NCBI GenBank assembly: GCA_003241485.1
Contig: QFQD01000012.1
Coordinates: 1 to 53,381, forward strand
Length of the DNA stretch: 53,381 bases
Direction: 5' to 3'
From: Ancylobacter novellus
GTDB lineage: Bacteria; Pseudomonadota; Alphaproteobacteria; Rhizobiales; Xanthobacteraceae
The number at the start of each line of letters is the position of its first letter. The first letter of the stretch is position 1. Both the position numbers and the translations under genes were made by a program. Below are positions 8,091-15,733 of the stretch, piece after piece. Below the pieces are notes generated by a model. The model was not told where the DNA came from, did not search any database, and saw nothing but the letters and a program-made list of their open reading frames with translations.

Positions 8091-9447
8091 GGTCCTGTTG
8101 CGGCGGGAACACCAGCCGGGCGCGCGTGCCGCGCGGCAGGTTTGGCTCGATCTCGAGCCGCCCGCCATGCAGCGCGGCGATGCGGCGCACGATCTCCAGC
8201 CCGATGCCCAGACCACCCGCGCGCTTGTAGTGCCCCGGCGCCTCGCTGGGGCTGGCGGGGGCGAAGCCGATGCCGTCATCGCTGACGTTGAGGCTTGAAC
8301 CGCCGCCTGGATCGTTATCGGTGGTGACGAGGATCGCGACGCCGGGACCGGCATGGCGGACGGCGTTCTCGATCAGGTTGCGCACCGCGTCCTTCAAGAG
8401 GGCGGCATGGCCGGACATATGGGGCTCCGCGCGTGCGTCAAAGGCGATGGAAGCGCCCTGCGCATAGACGAAGGGGGCCAGCGTGCCGACGCTGTCGCGG
8501 CCGAGATCGGCAAGATCGAGCTTGGCGAAGCCGCTGCGGTCGGAGGCTTCCAGCCGCGCCAGCGTGACCAGCTGTTCGACGAAATGCGCCAGCTCGTCCA
8601 GCTCGGCGGTCGCCCGCCGTGCCGCCGGATGGTCGATGCGCTCCAGTTCGAGCCGGATGACCGCGAGCGGGGTGCGGATTTCATGGGCGATGGCGGAGGT
8701 GAAGAGCTTCTGCGCGGCCATCAATTCGCGGGTGCGGGCATAGGAGCGGTTCACCGCGCCGGTCAGCTGGGCGATTTCCAGCGGCATGCCCGCTTCGTCG
8801 AGCCGCGCGTCGGGGCTCAGCGGATCGAGCCGCTCAGCCTTCTCCGCCTCGATCGTGACGGGCGCCAGCGCGGTGCGCAGCGACAGCAGCGTGGCGCCAA
8901 GCACGAAGATGAGCGTGAGGCTCATCGGCAGCACCATGTGGTCGACCGCCTCCTCGGCCAGAACGCTCCAGACCGCGCCCTGCGGATCGCGGGTGACGGC
9001 AATCTCGATGAACACGCTGCGATCGCCGATATCCACCGTCCGCCCGCCGGCGAAGGAAAGCGGATAGCCCGGGGCAAGGATGCGCAGCCAGAAGGAGGGC
9101 GGGTTGAGGTCGGCGGGCAGGAAATGCGCGGCGCACTCCGAATCGCAATGGGAGAACAGCACCACGCCGTTCGCCGTGCGCACGCGCGCGACATAGCCCG
9201 AGCCCTCGACATCGTAGCGCGAGGCAAGTGCGGGGGGCAGCTGGAACGCCAGCCGCGTGCCATTGCGCGAAAGGCCGCCGGCAAGTTCCCCGGTTTCCTG
9301 CTCCAGCGTCAGCCGGGCAAGGTTGTCCGGGTCGCGCGCATATTGCAGCAGCACGGCGGCCAGCTGGGCCAGCATGGCCAGCGCGGCGAAGCCGATGATG
9401 CGCCAGGCGACGATGCGACCGAGTGGCCTCGCGCGCCGGGCGCTCAT
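8074..9447 (-). CDS. sensor histidine kinase
   Basis: A 457-residue membrane kinase. TM1 is about residues 12-36, a periplasmic sensor loop about 37-170 contains a CDSEC cysteine pair, TM2 about 172-192, followed by a HAMP-like linker. The phosphoacceptor is His255 in AIAHEIRTPL. N box (LIENAVRHA), G1 (DDGIGF) and G2 (GGLGIGLEIV) complete the ATPase domain. It overlaps the response regulator by 4 bp (ATGA) and is the last gene of a PepSY-cytochrome b561-regulator-kinase operon. The 3' end overlaps the DUF72 gene by 17 bp. The two cysteines in the sensor loop might make it redox or metal responsive; that is inference. Confidence 0.93.
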   Translation of the reverse strand: MSARRARPLGRIVAWRIIGFAALAMLAQLAAVLLQYARDPDNLARLTLEQETGELAGGLSRNGTRLAFQLPPALASRYDVEGSGYVARVRTANGVVLFSHCDSECAAHFLPADLNPPSFWLRILAPGYPLSFAGGRTVDIGDRSVFIEIAVTRDPQGAVWSVLAEEAVDHMVLPMSLTLIFVLGATLLSLRTALAPVTIEAEKAERLDPLSPDARLDEAGMPLEIAQLTGAVNRSYARTRELMAAQKLFTSAIAHEIRTPLAVIRLELERIDHPAARRATAELDELAHFVEQLVTLARLEASDRSGFAKLDLADLGRDSVGTLAPFVYAQGASIAFDARAEPHMSGHAALLKDAVRNLIENAVRHAGPGVAILVTTDNDPGGGSSLNVSDDGIGFAPASPSEAPGHYKRAGGLGIGLEIVRRIAALHGGRLEIEPNLPRGTRARLVFPPQQDLTPAR

Positions 9448-10121
9448 GCCTCGATCTCGCGCAGCATGTAGCCGACGCCGCGCACTGTTTCGATGGCGGT
9501 GCCGGTTGGATGCGGCGCGAGCTTGCGGCGCAGGCGCGAGAGGACGACTTCGATGGCGTTCGGGCTGACTTCCTCGTCGAATTCCGACAGGCCGTCCTCC
9601 AGCCCGCGCTTCGGCGTCACCCGCCCGGCATTGCGCATCAATATCTCAAGCGTGGCGCGCTCGCGCGGCGCGAGAGCGATGGTTTCGCCGGCGCAGCTGG
9701 TCTCGCGCGTGGCGGGATCGAAGCGCAGGGCGCCTGCCTCCAGCACCGGATCGGCCGAAAGCGGCGCGCGACGCAGCAGGGCGCGCGCGCGGGCCAGCAA
9801 TTCGCCATTGTTGAACGGCTTGGCGAGGTAGTCGTCGGCACCGGCGTCGAGGCCGGCGATGCGCTCGTCGACCGCGCCGCGCGCCGTCAGCACGAGCACC
9901 GGCGTCGGGTCCTTGCGGCGGCGCAGGGCGCGCAGCAATTCGAGGCCGTCGCCATCGGGCAGACCGAGATCGAGCAGCACGAGGTCGTAGCGTGTACCGG
10001 CGAGCGCATCTCCGGCCTTGCCCAGATCCTCCACCGCGTCGAGCCGCCAGCCGGCGTCACGTATCGTGTCGCCGACCAGTTCGCGCAGACGGGCGCTGTC
10101 TTCCACCAGCAGCAGTCTCAC
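9444..10121 (-). CDS. OmpR-family response regulator
   Basis: A 225-residue regulator. The receiver domain (1-118) has phosphoacceptor Asp51 (LVLLDLGLPDGDG), the acidic pair near the N-terminus and the KPF lysine. The C-terminal winged helix (about 125-222) ends in the usual RVRGVGY-like TVRGVGYMLRE. It is translationally coupled to the kinase by a 4-bp overlap and 18 bp downstream of the cytochrome gene. QseB/PmrA-like subfamily by appearance. Confidence 0.95.
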   Translation of the reverse strand: MRLLLVEDSARLRELVGDTIRDAGWRLDAVEDLGKAGDALAGTRYDLVLLDLGLPDGDGLELLRALRRRKDPTPVLVLTARGAVDERIAGLDAGADDYLAKPFNNGELLARARALLRRAPLSADPVLEAGALRFDPATRETSCAGETIALAPRERATLEILMRNAGRVTPKRGLEDGLSEFDEEVSPNAIEVVLSRLRRKLAPHPTGTAIETVRGVGYMLREIEA

Positions 10122-10139
10122 AGCCCCTCACATGTCCGC

Positions 10140-10703
10140 TCAGGCGCGCTTGCGGCCCGTTACCATGGACCAGACCAGATTCTCACGATGGCGCCAGCTT
10201 TCAAACAGCGCTGCCACCGCATGAACCAGAGCCAGCACGATTATGCCATTGGCGAGCGCCTCATGCAGGTGTTCGAGCCACTCCTCGCCCCAGAATGCGT
10301 CGAGCCCCATCATCCATCCGGTAATGGAGACGCCGGCCAGCAAGGCCATGAGCGCGAACATCATGACTGCGCCGGCGGGGTTGTGGCCCAGCATGCGCGG
10401 CTCACGGCCGGCGATCAGCGCCGGGATATAGCGGCGAAGCCGGGAAGGTGTCGGCGCGAAGTCCGAGAAACGCGCATATTTCGTGCCGACGAACCCCCAG
10501 ACGAGACGTATGACGAGGGCAGCGGCCACGATGTAGCCGACGATCTCATGCGGACGTTCGCCGTCTTCCAGAATGAACAGGTTGAGGACGCAGCCGAGGA
10601 CGACCGTCCAGTGGAACAGGCGCACGACCGGATCCCACACCCGGACGCTGGCGCCCGCGGCCGAGGGCATCGAGCCCCCGGCCTGAGCCGCGCGAGGCGC
10701 CAT
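10140..10703 (-). CDS. cytochrome b561 family membrane protein
   Basis: A 187-residue integral membrane protein with four predicted helices (about 28-46, 52-72, 110-132, 150-170). Candidate haem ligands are His31 (RLFHWT), His52, His145/147 (LEHLHEAL) and His161. It matches the short cytochrome b/b561 family that passes electrons in the inner membrane. The start is ATG 10703, which shares a base with the stop of the PepSY gene (TGATG), so translation is coupled. PepSY plus cytochrome b plus two-component genes recur together in Proteobacteria; the electron partner is not known. Confidence 0.88.
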   Translation of the reverse strand: MAPRAAQAGGSMPSAAGASVRVWDPVVRLFHWTVVLGCVLNLFILEDGERPHEIVGYIVAAALVIRLVWGFVGTKYARFSDFAPTPSRLRRYIPALIAGREPRMLGHNPAGAVMMFALMALLAGVSITGWMMGLDAFWGEEWLEHLHEALANGIIVLALVHAVAALFESWRHRENLVWSMVTGRKRA

Positions 10704-10975
10704 CAGTCGATCTCGGACTTCACGACAGCGCCGGTGACCGGGTTGAAATAGACCTCGGCCTTCTTGTTGTCCTTGGTGTAGCCGTAGATCTCGTAGCAGC
10801 TGCCGGAGACCTTGAAGGTCTTGATCTTCTGGTAGCCCATCTCGGCGACCTTGGCCTTCATGGCGTCCTCGGTCATCCACTTGTCCTTGGCCTCGGTGGT
10901 GCAGGCCGGGCCGGCGACGGCGGCGAACGGGGCGAGGGCGGCAAGGGCGACGACGCCCGCAATGATCTTGCGCAT
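10703..10975 (-). CDS. small secreted PepSY domain protein
   Basis: A 90-residue protein with an N-terminal signal peptide (MRKIIAGVVALAALAPFAAVAG) and a single PepSY-like unit (TEDAMKAKVAEMGYQKIKTFKV ... AEVYFNPVTGAVVKSE). It has two cysteines after the signal peptide, able to form a disulfide in the periplasm. The start at 10975 is supported by AAGGAAAC just upstream. First gene of the operon; probably a periplasmic ligand or inhibitor linked to the sensor kinase or cytochrome, which is inference. Confidence 0.85.
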   Translation of the reverse strand: MRKIIAGVVALAALAPFAAVAGPACTTEAKDKWMTEDAMKAKVAEMGYQKIKTFKVSGSCYEIYGYTKDNKKAEVYFNPVTGAVVKSEID

Positions 10976-11091
10976 GGTGTTTCCTTGTGACGACGATCGA
11001 ATGACTGCATCGACCGTCGTCACGCTAGCGGGGGGAAGCTGTCCGCCGCCTGTCAGCGAGGAAACCCGGCGCGCTCAATCATGGCGCGCGA

Positions 11092-13467
11092 TCACGCCTC
11101 GGTCGGCCAGCGCCAGTCGCGCACCTCCGGCAAATCCAGACCATGCGCGCGGATGTAGCGCGCGTGCTCGGTCAGCTTGTCGCGGATCGCCTGGCGGACA
11201 TGGATGTCGCCCTGCAGCTTCGGCACGCGGTCGATCACGTCGGCGACGAGGTGGAAGCGGTCCAGCCGGTTGCGCACCACCATGTCGAACGGCGTGGTGG
11301 TCGATCCTTCCTCGACATAGCCGCGCACATGCATGTTGTCGTGGTTGGTGCGGCGGTAGGCGAGGCGGTGGATGAGCCAGGGGTAGCCGTGATAGGCGAA
11401 GATCACCGGCTTGTCGCGGGTGAACAGCGCGTCGAAATCCTTGTCCGACAGGCCGTGCGGGTGCTCGGATTTCGGCTGCAGCGTCATCAGGTCGACGACG
11501 TTGACCACCCGCACCTTCAGCTCTGGAAAATAGTCGCGCAGCAGGCTGGCGGCGGCCAGTGTCTCCAGCGTCGGCACGTCGCCGGCGCAGGCGAGCACGA
11601 CGTCCGGCTCGCCGCCCTGATCGGTGCTGGCCCATTCCCACAGGCCGATGCCCTGCGCGCAGTGCTTGATGGCGGCGTCCATGTCGAGCCATTGCGGCGC
11701 GGGCTGCTTGCCGGCGACGATGACGTTGACCCGGTTCCATGAGCGCAGGCAGTGGTCGGTGACGTAGAGCAGCGTGTTGGCGTCCGGCGGCAGGTAGACC
11801 CGCACGACGTCGGCCTTCTTGTTCACGACATGGTCGATGAAGCCGGGGTCCTGATGGCTGAAGCCGTTGTGGTCCTGCCGCCAGACATGCGAGGTGAGGA
11901 GATAGTTGAGCGAGGCGATGGGCCGGCGCCATTCCACCTCGCCAGCGCTCTTCAGCCATTTCGCATGCTGGTTGAACATCGAATCGACGATGTGGATGAA
12001 CGCCTCGTAGCAGGAGAACAGCCCGTGCCGGCCGGTGAGCAGATAGCCCTCCAGCCAGCCCTGGCACATGTGCTCGGACAGCATCTCCGTCACCCGCCCG
12101 TTCAGCGCGAGATGGTCGTCATAGGAGAGCGTCTCGGCGTTCCAGGCGCGGTCCGTCACCTCGAACAGCGCCTGCAGCCGGTTCGAGGCGGTCTCGTCCG
12201 GCCCGAACACGCGGAAGTTCTTCGAGGCGAGGTTTTCCTTCATCACGTCGCGCAGGAAGGTGCCCATCACGAAGGTCGATTCCAGTTCGACCGCGCCGGG
12301 AGAGGGCAGCTTGACCGCATAATCGGTGAAGTCCGGCAGGCGCAGCGGACGGCGCAGCGCGCCGCCATTGGCGTGCGGGTTCGCGCTCATGCGCTTCTCA
12401 CCCGCCGGCGCCGTCGCGGCGATCTCGGATTTCAACCGGCCATCGGCGTCGAACAGTTCCTCGGGCCTGTAGCTCTTCATCCAGTCTTCAAGCAGCGTGA
12501 CGTGCTCGGGCTTCGACATGTCGGAGAACGGCACCTGATGCGAGCGCCAGAAGCCTTCCGCCTTCTTGCCGTCGACCGTCTTCGGGCCGGTCCAGCCCTT
12601 GGGGGAGCGCAGCACGATCATCGGCCAGCGCGGGCGCTCGGTTTCGCCCCGCTCGCGCGCGGCCTTCTGGATCGCGGCGATTTTGCCGAAGGCCTCGTCG
12701 AAGCCGGCCGCCATGGCGTGGTGCATGGGTTCCGGATCCTCACCCTCGACGAAGATCGGGTCGTAGCCATAGCCCCGCAGCAGGCTCGCCAGCTCGTCAT
12801 GCGGGATGCGGGCAAGAACGGTCGGGTTGGCGATCTTGTAGCCGTTGAGATGCAGGATCGGCAGCACCGCGCCATCGGCGGCGGGGTTGAGGAACTTGTT
12901 GCCGTGCCAGGAGGTGGCGAGCGGTCCGGTCTCGGCCTCGCCGTCACCGACGACGCAGGCGACGATCAGCTCCGGATTGTCCAGCACCGCGCCATAGGCG
13001 TGGGAGAGCGAATAGCCGAGCTCGCCGCCCTCATGGATCGAGCCGGGGGTCTCCGGCGCCGCGTGGCTGGGGATGCCGCCGGGAAAGGAGAACTGGCGGA
13101 ACAGCCGGCGCAGGCCCTCTTCATCCCGCGAGATGTCGGGATAGAGTTCGCTATAGGTGCCCTCCAGATAGGTCGAGGCCACCACGCCCGGCGCGCCATG
13201 GCCGGGTCCGGCGATGAACAGCACATTCGCGCCGGTGTCGACGATGACGCGGTTGAGATGGACATAAAGGAAATTCAGCCCCGGCGTGGTGCCCCAATGG
13301 CCCAGCAGGCGTGGCTTGATGTGGTCGAGGGTCAGCTTTTCGCGCAGCAGCGGGTTGTCGAGGAGGTAGATCTGGCCGACCGAAAGGTAGTTCGCCGCCC
13401 GCCACCACGCATCCATATGCTTGAGGCGTTCCGGGCTCAGCGTTGCCGTCGGGATCTCGGTGGCCAT
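11092..13467 (-). CDS. xfp: xylulose-5-phosphate/fructose-6-phosphate phosphoketolase
   Basis: A 791-residue ThDP enzyme that splits xylulose 5-P (or fructose 6-P) with phosphate to acetyl-P and glyceraldehyde 3-P (or erythrose 4-P). Family segments visible: N-terminal WWRAANYLSVGQIYL, LLGHWGTTPGLNF, PGHGAPG, the ThDP motif VGDGEAETGPLATSWHGNKF, and the C-terminal YHGYPWLIHRL. Full length for the family. It follows the alcohol dehydrogenase gene by 61 bp on the same strand, so both are probably one operon under the FNR/FixK-like box at 14570. A perfect 15-bp palindrome lies about 50 bp upstream of the start. Confidence 0.96.
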   Translation of the reverse strand: MATEIPTATLSPERLKHMDAWWRAANYLSVGQIYLLDNPLLREKLTLDHIKPRLLGHWGTTPGLNFLYVHLNRVIVDTGANVLFIAGPGHGAPGVVASTYLEGTYSELYPDISRDEEGLRRLFRQFSFPGGIPSHAAPETPGSIHEGGELGYSLSHAYGAVLDNPELIVACVVGDGEAETGPLATSWHGNKFLNPAADGAVLPILHLNGYKIANPTVLARIPHDELASLLRGYGYDPIFVEGEDPEPMHHAMAAGFDEAFGKIAAIQKAARERGETERPRWPMIVLRSPKGWTGPKTVDGKKAEGFWRSHQVPFSDMSKPEHVTLLEDWMKSYRPEELFDADGRLKSEIAATAPAGEKRMSANPHANGGALRRPLRLPDFTDYAVKLPSPGAVELESTFVMGTFLRDVMKENLASKNFRVFGPDETASNRLQALFEVTDRAWNAETLSYDDHLALNGRVTEMLSEHMCQGWLEGYLLTGRHGLFSCYEAFIHIVDSMFNQHAKWLKSAGEVEWRRPIASLNYLLTSHVWRQDHNGFSHQDPGFIDHVVNKKADVVRVYLPPDANTLLYVTDHCLRSWNRVNVIVAGKQPAPQWLDMDAAIKHCAQGIGLWEWASTDQGGEPDVVLACAGDVPTLETLAAASLLRDYFPELKVRVVNVVDLMTLQPKSEHPHGLSDKDFDALFTRDKPVIFAYHGYPWLIHRLAYRRTNHDNMHVRGYVEEGSTTTPFDMVVRNRLDRFHLVADVIDRVPKLQGDIHVRQAIRDKLTEHARYIRAHGLDLPEVRDWRWPTEA

Positions 13468-13517
13468 CGTCGAACTATCCTTCTGATCGGTCGGGTTCGG
13501 TCTGAACTGAGGGTGTT

Positions 13518-13532
13518 ATGACGTTACGTCAT
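13518..13532. promoter_or_regulatory. perfect 15-bp palindrome upstream of xfp
   Basis: ATGACGT-T-ACGTCAT is fully symmetric and spans the stop codon of the alcohol dehydrogenase gene, 51 bp before the xfp start. It could be a regulator operator for an internal xfp promoter, or an mRNA hairpin between the cistrons. Confidence 0.4.
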
Positions 13533-14512
13533 GGCACGAGCACGGCGGCGCCCTGGAAACGGCCGGCCCGCAGGTCCGCCAGCGCCTCGTTGGCGCGCTC
13601 CAGCTTGTAGGTCGTCGTCGTCGCCCGCACGCCGGCCTGAGGTGCGAGGGCGAGGAATTCGCGTGCGTCCTCGCGGGTGAGATTGGCGACGGAGAGAATC
13701 TGCCGCTCCTCCCACAGAATGGAATAGGGAAATTGCGGGATGTCGCTCATGTGGATGCCGCCGCACACCACGCGGCCGCCCTTGGCGACCGCGCGCAAGG
13801 CGGCGGGAACGAGCGCGCCGACCGGCGCGAAAATCAACGCGGCGTCGAGCGGCACGGGTGGAGTGTCGTCGGAACCGCCGGCCCAGCGGGCGCCAAGCGA
13901 GAGCGCCAGTTCCTGCGCGCCGGCGTCGCCCGCCCGTGTGAAGGCGTAGACTTCACGCCCCTGCCAGCGGCAGACCTGGGCGATGAGATGGGCCGCCGCA
14001 CCGAAGCCGTAAATGCCGATGCGCCGGGCGTCGCCGGCCAGTTTCAGCGTGCGCCAGCCGATCAGCCCGGCGCACATCAGCGGCGCGGCGGCAACCGGAT
14101 CATCGAAGCCTTCCAGCGGGAAGCAGAAGGCGGCGTCCGCCACGACGTGGCTGGCAAAGCCGCCATCGCGCGTGTAGCCGGTAAACAGCGGATCGTCGCA
14201 CAGGTTCTCGCGATGGCCCGCGCAATAAGGACAGACGCCGCAGGTGTGGCCGAGCCAGGGAATGCCGACCCGCATGCCGAGCGCGGGCGTGTCGACGCCT
14301 TCGCCGTGCGCCTCGACGATGCCGACGATCTCATGCCCGGGAATGAGTGGTAATTTAGCCGGCGGAAGTTCCCCGTCGACGACATGGAGATCGGTGCGGC
14401 AAACGGCACACGCCTCGACGCGCACGCGGATTTCGCCAGGTCCGGGCACGGGGGTGGGCCGCTCCTCCAGCCGAAGCGCCGTGCCATAGGCATGAAGGGC
14501 CATGGCTCTCAT
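13529..14512 (-). CDS. zinc-dependent alcohol dehydrogenase
   Basis: A 327-residue medium-chain dehydrogenase. Catalytic zinc ligands are in CAVCRTDLHVVDGEL and PGHEIVG. The structural-zinc lobe CGVCPYCAGHRENLC is intact. The nucleotide fold begins at IGIYGFGAAAHLIAQV, with GFGAAA replacing the common GxGxxG. This is the AdhA-like group that oxidises short-chain alcohols or reduces aldehydes with NAD(P). The start is ATG 14512 with GAGGAA upstream; the long frame reaching 15094 is an antisense artefact over hlyD. First gene of an operon with xfp; with phosphoketolase it suggests fermentative or low-oxygen carbon flow from acetyl-P to ethanol, which is inference. Confidence 0.92.
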   Translation of the reverse strand: MRAMALHAYGTALRLEERPTPVPGPGEIRVRVEACAVCRTDLHVVDGELPPAKLPLIPGHEIVGIVEAHGEGVDTPALGMRVGIPWLGHTCGVCPYCAGHRENLCDDPLFTGYTRDGGFASHVVADAAFCFPLEGFDDPVAAAPLMCAGLIGWRTLKLAGDARRIGIYGFGAAAHLIAQVCRWQGREVYAFTRAGDAGAQELALSLGARWAGGSDDTPPVPLDAALIFAPVGALVPAALRAVAKGGRVVCGGIHMSDIPQFPYSILWEERQILSVANLTREDAREFLALAPQAGVRATTTTYKLERANEALADLRAGRFQGAAVLVP

Positions 14513-14569
14513 CGCAATTCCTCGCTCGGGTGCCGAAGATGCATGATAGCCTCGTTTCACAGGTCCCGG

Positions 14570-14583
14570 TTGATCGCGGTCAA
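14570..14583 (-). promoter_or_regulatory. FNR/FixK-like box
   Basis: TTGATCGCGGTCAA matches the TTGA-N6-TCAA core recognised by FixK/FNR proteins. Its centre is about 64 bp upstream of the alcohol dehydrogenase start codon, allowing a class II position near -41.5. It is about 110 bp from the divergent hlyD start, so it is better placed for adh-xfp. Confidence 0.55.
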
Positions 14584-14686
14584 GGTCGTCGGCGAAAGGG
14601 AAGCTATGCTTACCCGCAACGTGGCGAACGACGCCCGGCGCGCTATGCTGCGCGGGCCGTTCCGCAGATGAGCTTATGGAGTTGAG

Positions 14687-15733
14687 ATGGCACGCCAGCG
14701 ACGGTTGCCGGCTTATTGGCTTTTGGCGGGGGTGTTTTTCGCCGGGTTTGCGGGGCCGGCGATGGCCCAGCAGGACGCGCCGGCCAATCCCGGGCTCGGT
14801 GCGAAGCTGCAGGCGCTGATCGCCCGGCTGAGCGGAAATCGCTTGCCTGCGGGGTTTTTCCAGACCAACGGCCGGATCGAGGCCGAGCAGGTGCTGATCG
14901 CCTCCAAGCTCGCCGGCCGGGTGGCTCAGGTGCTGGTCGAGGAGGGCCAGACCGTCGATGTCGGCCAGACGGTGGCGCTGATGGACACCAGCGAACTGGA
15001 AGCCCAGCTCGCCGGCACGATGGCGCAGGTGCGCCGCGCCGAGAAGTCGGTCGCCGAGGCGGAGGCGCAGATCGCCCAGCGCGACAGCGAGCACACGCTC
15101 GCCCAGCAGGAATTCGAGCGCGCCTCCAAGCTGAAGGAGGGGGGCTACGGCACCATCCAGGCGCTGGATCTGCGCCAGAGCCAGCTCACTGTGGCGGTCG
15201 CCGCCCAGCGCGCCGCGCAGGCTTCGCTTGAGGAGGCGCTCGCCGCCGCCGATGCCGCCCGCGCGGATGTCGCGCGCATCCAGTCACTGATCGACGATTC
15301 GACGCTGAAGGCGCCGCGGCGTGGCCGGGTCGAATACAAGCTGGTGCGCTCGGGCGAGGTCGTCGCGGCGGGCGCGCCCATCGTGACGCTGCTGGACCTG
15401 TCGGATGTCTACATGACCGTGTTCGTTCCCGCCCGCATCGCCGGCCGGCTGGCCATGGCGGACGAGGCGCGCATCGTGCTCGATCCCGCGCCGGACTATG
15501 TCATTCCGGCGAGCGTGAGTTTCGTGGCGGCGGGCGCGCAGTTCACGCCCAAATCCGTCGAGACGGCGGATGAGCGCGAGAAGCTGATGTTCCGCATCAA
15601 GCTGCGCATCGCGGCGGATCTGCTCAAGCAGTATGAGGACCGGGTGAAGACCGGCGTGCGCGGCGTCGCCTATGTGCGCACCGATCCGGCGGCGGCGTGG
15701 CCCGAGGCGCTGGCGGTGAAGCTGCCGCAATGA
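14687..15733 (+). CDS. HlyD-family periplasmic adaptor (YhiI-like)
   Basis: A 348-residue membrane fusion protein: N-terminal signal or anchor (about 8-28), first lipoyl half (GRIEAEQVLIASKLAGRV ... EEGQTVDVGQTVALMDTSEL, about 62-110), a long coiled coil (about 105-205, rich in Ala/Gln/Glu), the second lipoyl half (LKAPRRGRVEYKLVRSGEVV) and a beta-barrel domain. It bridges the inner-membrane ABC exporter encoded next to an outer-membrane channel. It overlaps the ATPase gene by 4 bp (ATGA). First gene of a three-gene unit equivalent to E. coli yhiI-rbbA-yhhJ. Confidence 0.9.
   Translation: MARQRRLPAYWLLAGVFFAGFAGPAMAQQDAPANPGLGAKLQALIARLSGNRLPAGFFQTNGRIEAEQVLIASKLAGRVAQVLVEEGQTVDVGQTVALMDTSELEAQLAGTMAQVRRAEKSVAEAEAQIAQRDSEHTLAQQEFERASKLKEGGYGTIQALDLRQSQLTVAVAAQRAAQASLEEALAAADAARADVARIQSLIDDSTLKAPRRGRVEYKLVRSGEVVAAGAPIVTLLDLSDVYMTVFVPARIAGRLAMADEARIVLDPAPDYVIPASVSFVAAGAQFTPKSVETADEREKLMFRIKLRIAADLLKQYEDRVKTGVRGVAYVRTDPAAAWPEALAVKLPQ

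Noticed and set aside
11752..13521. 589-codon plus-strand open frame opposite xfp
   Set aside because: Shadow of the phosphoketolase gene; no ribosome binding site and no family resemblance.
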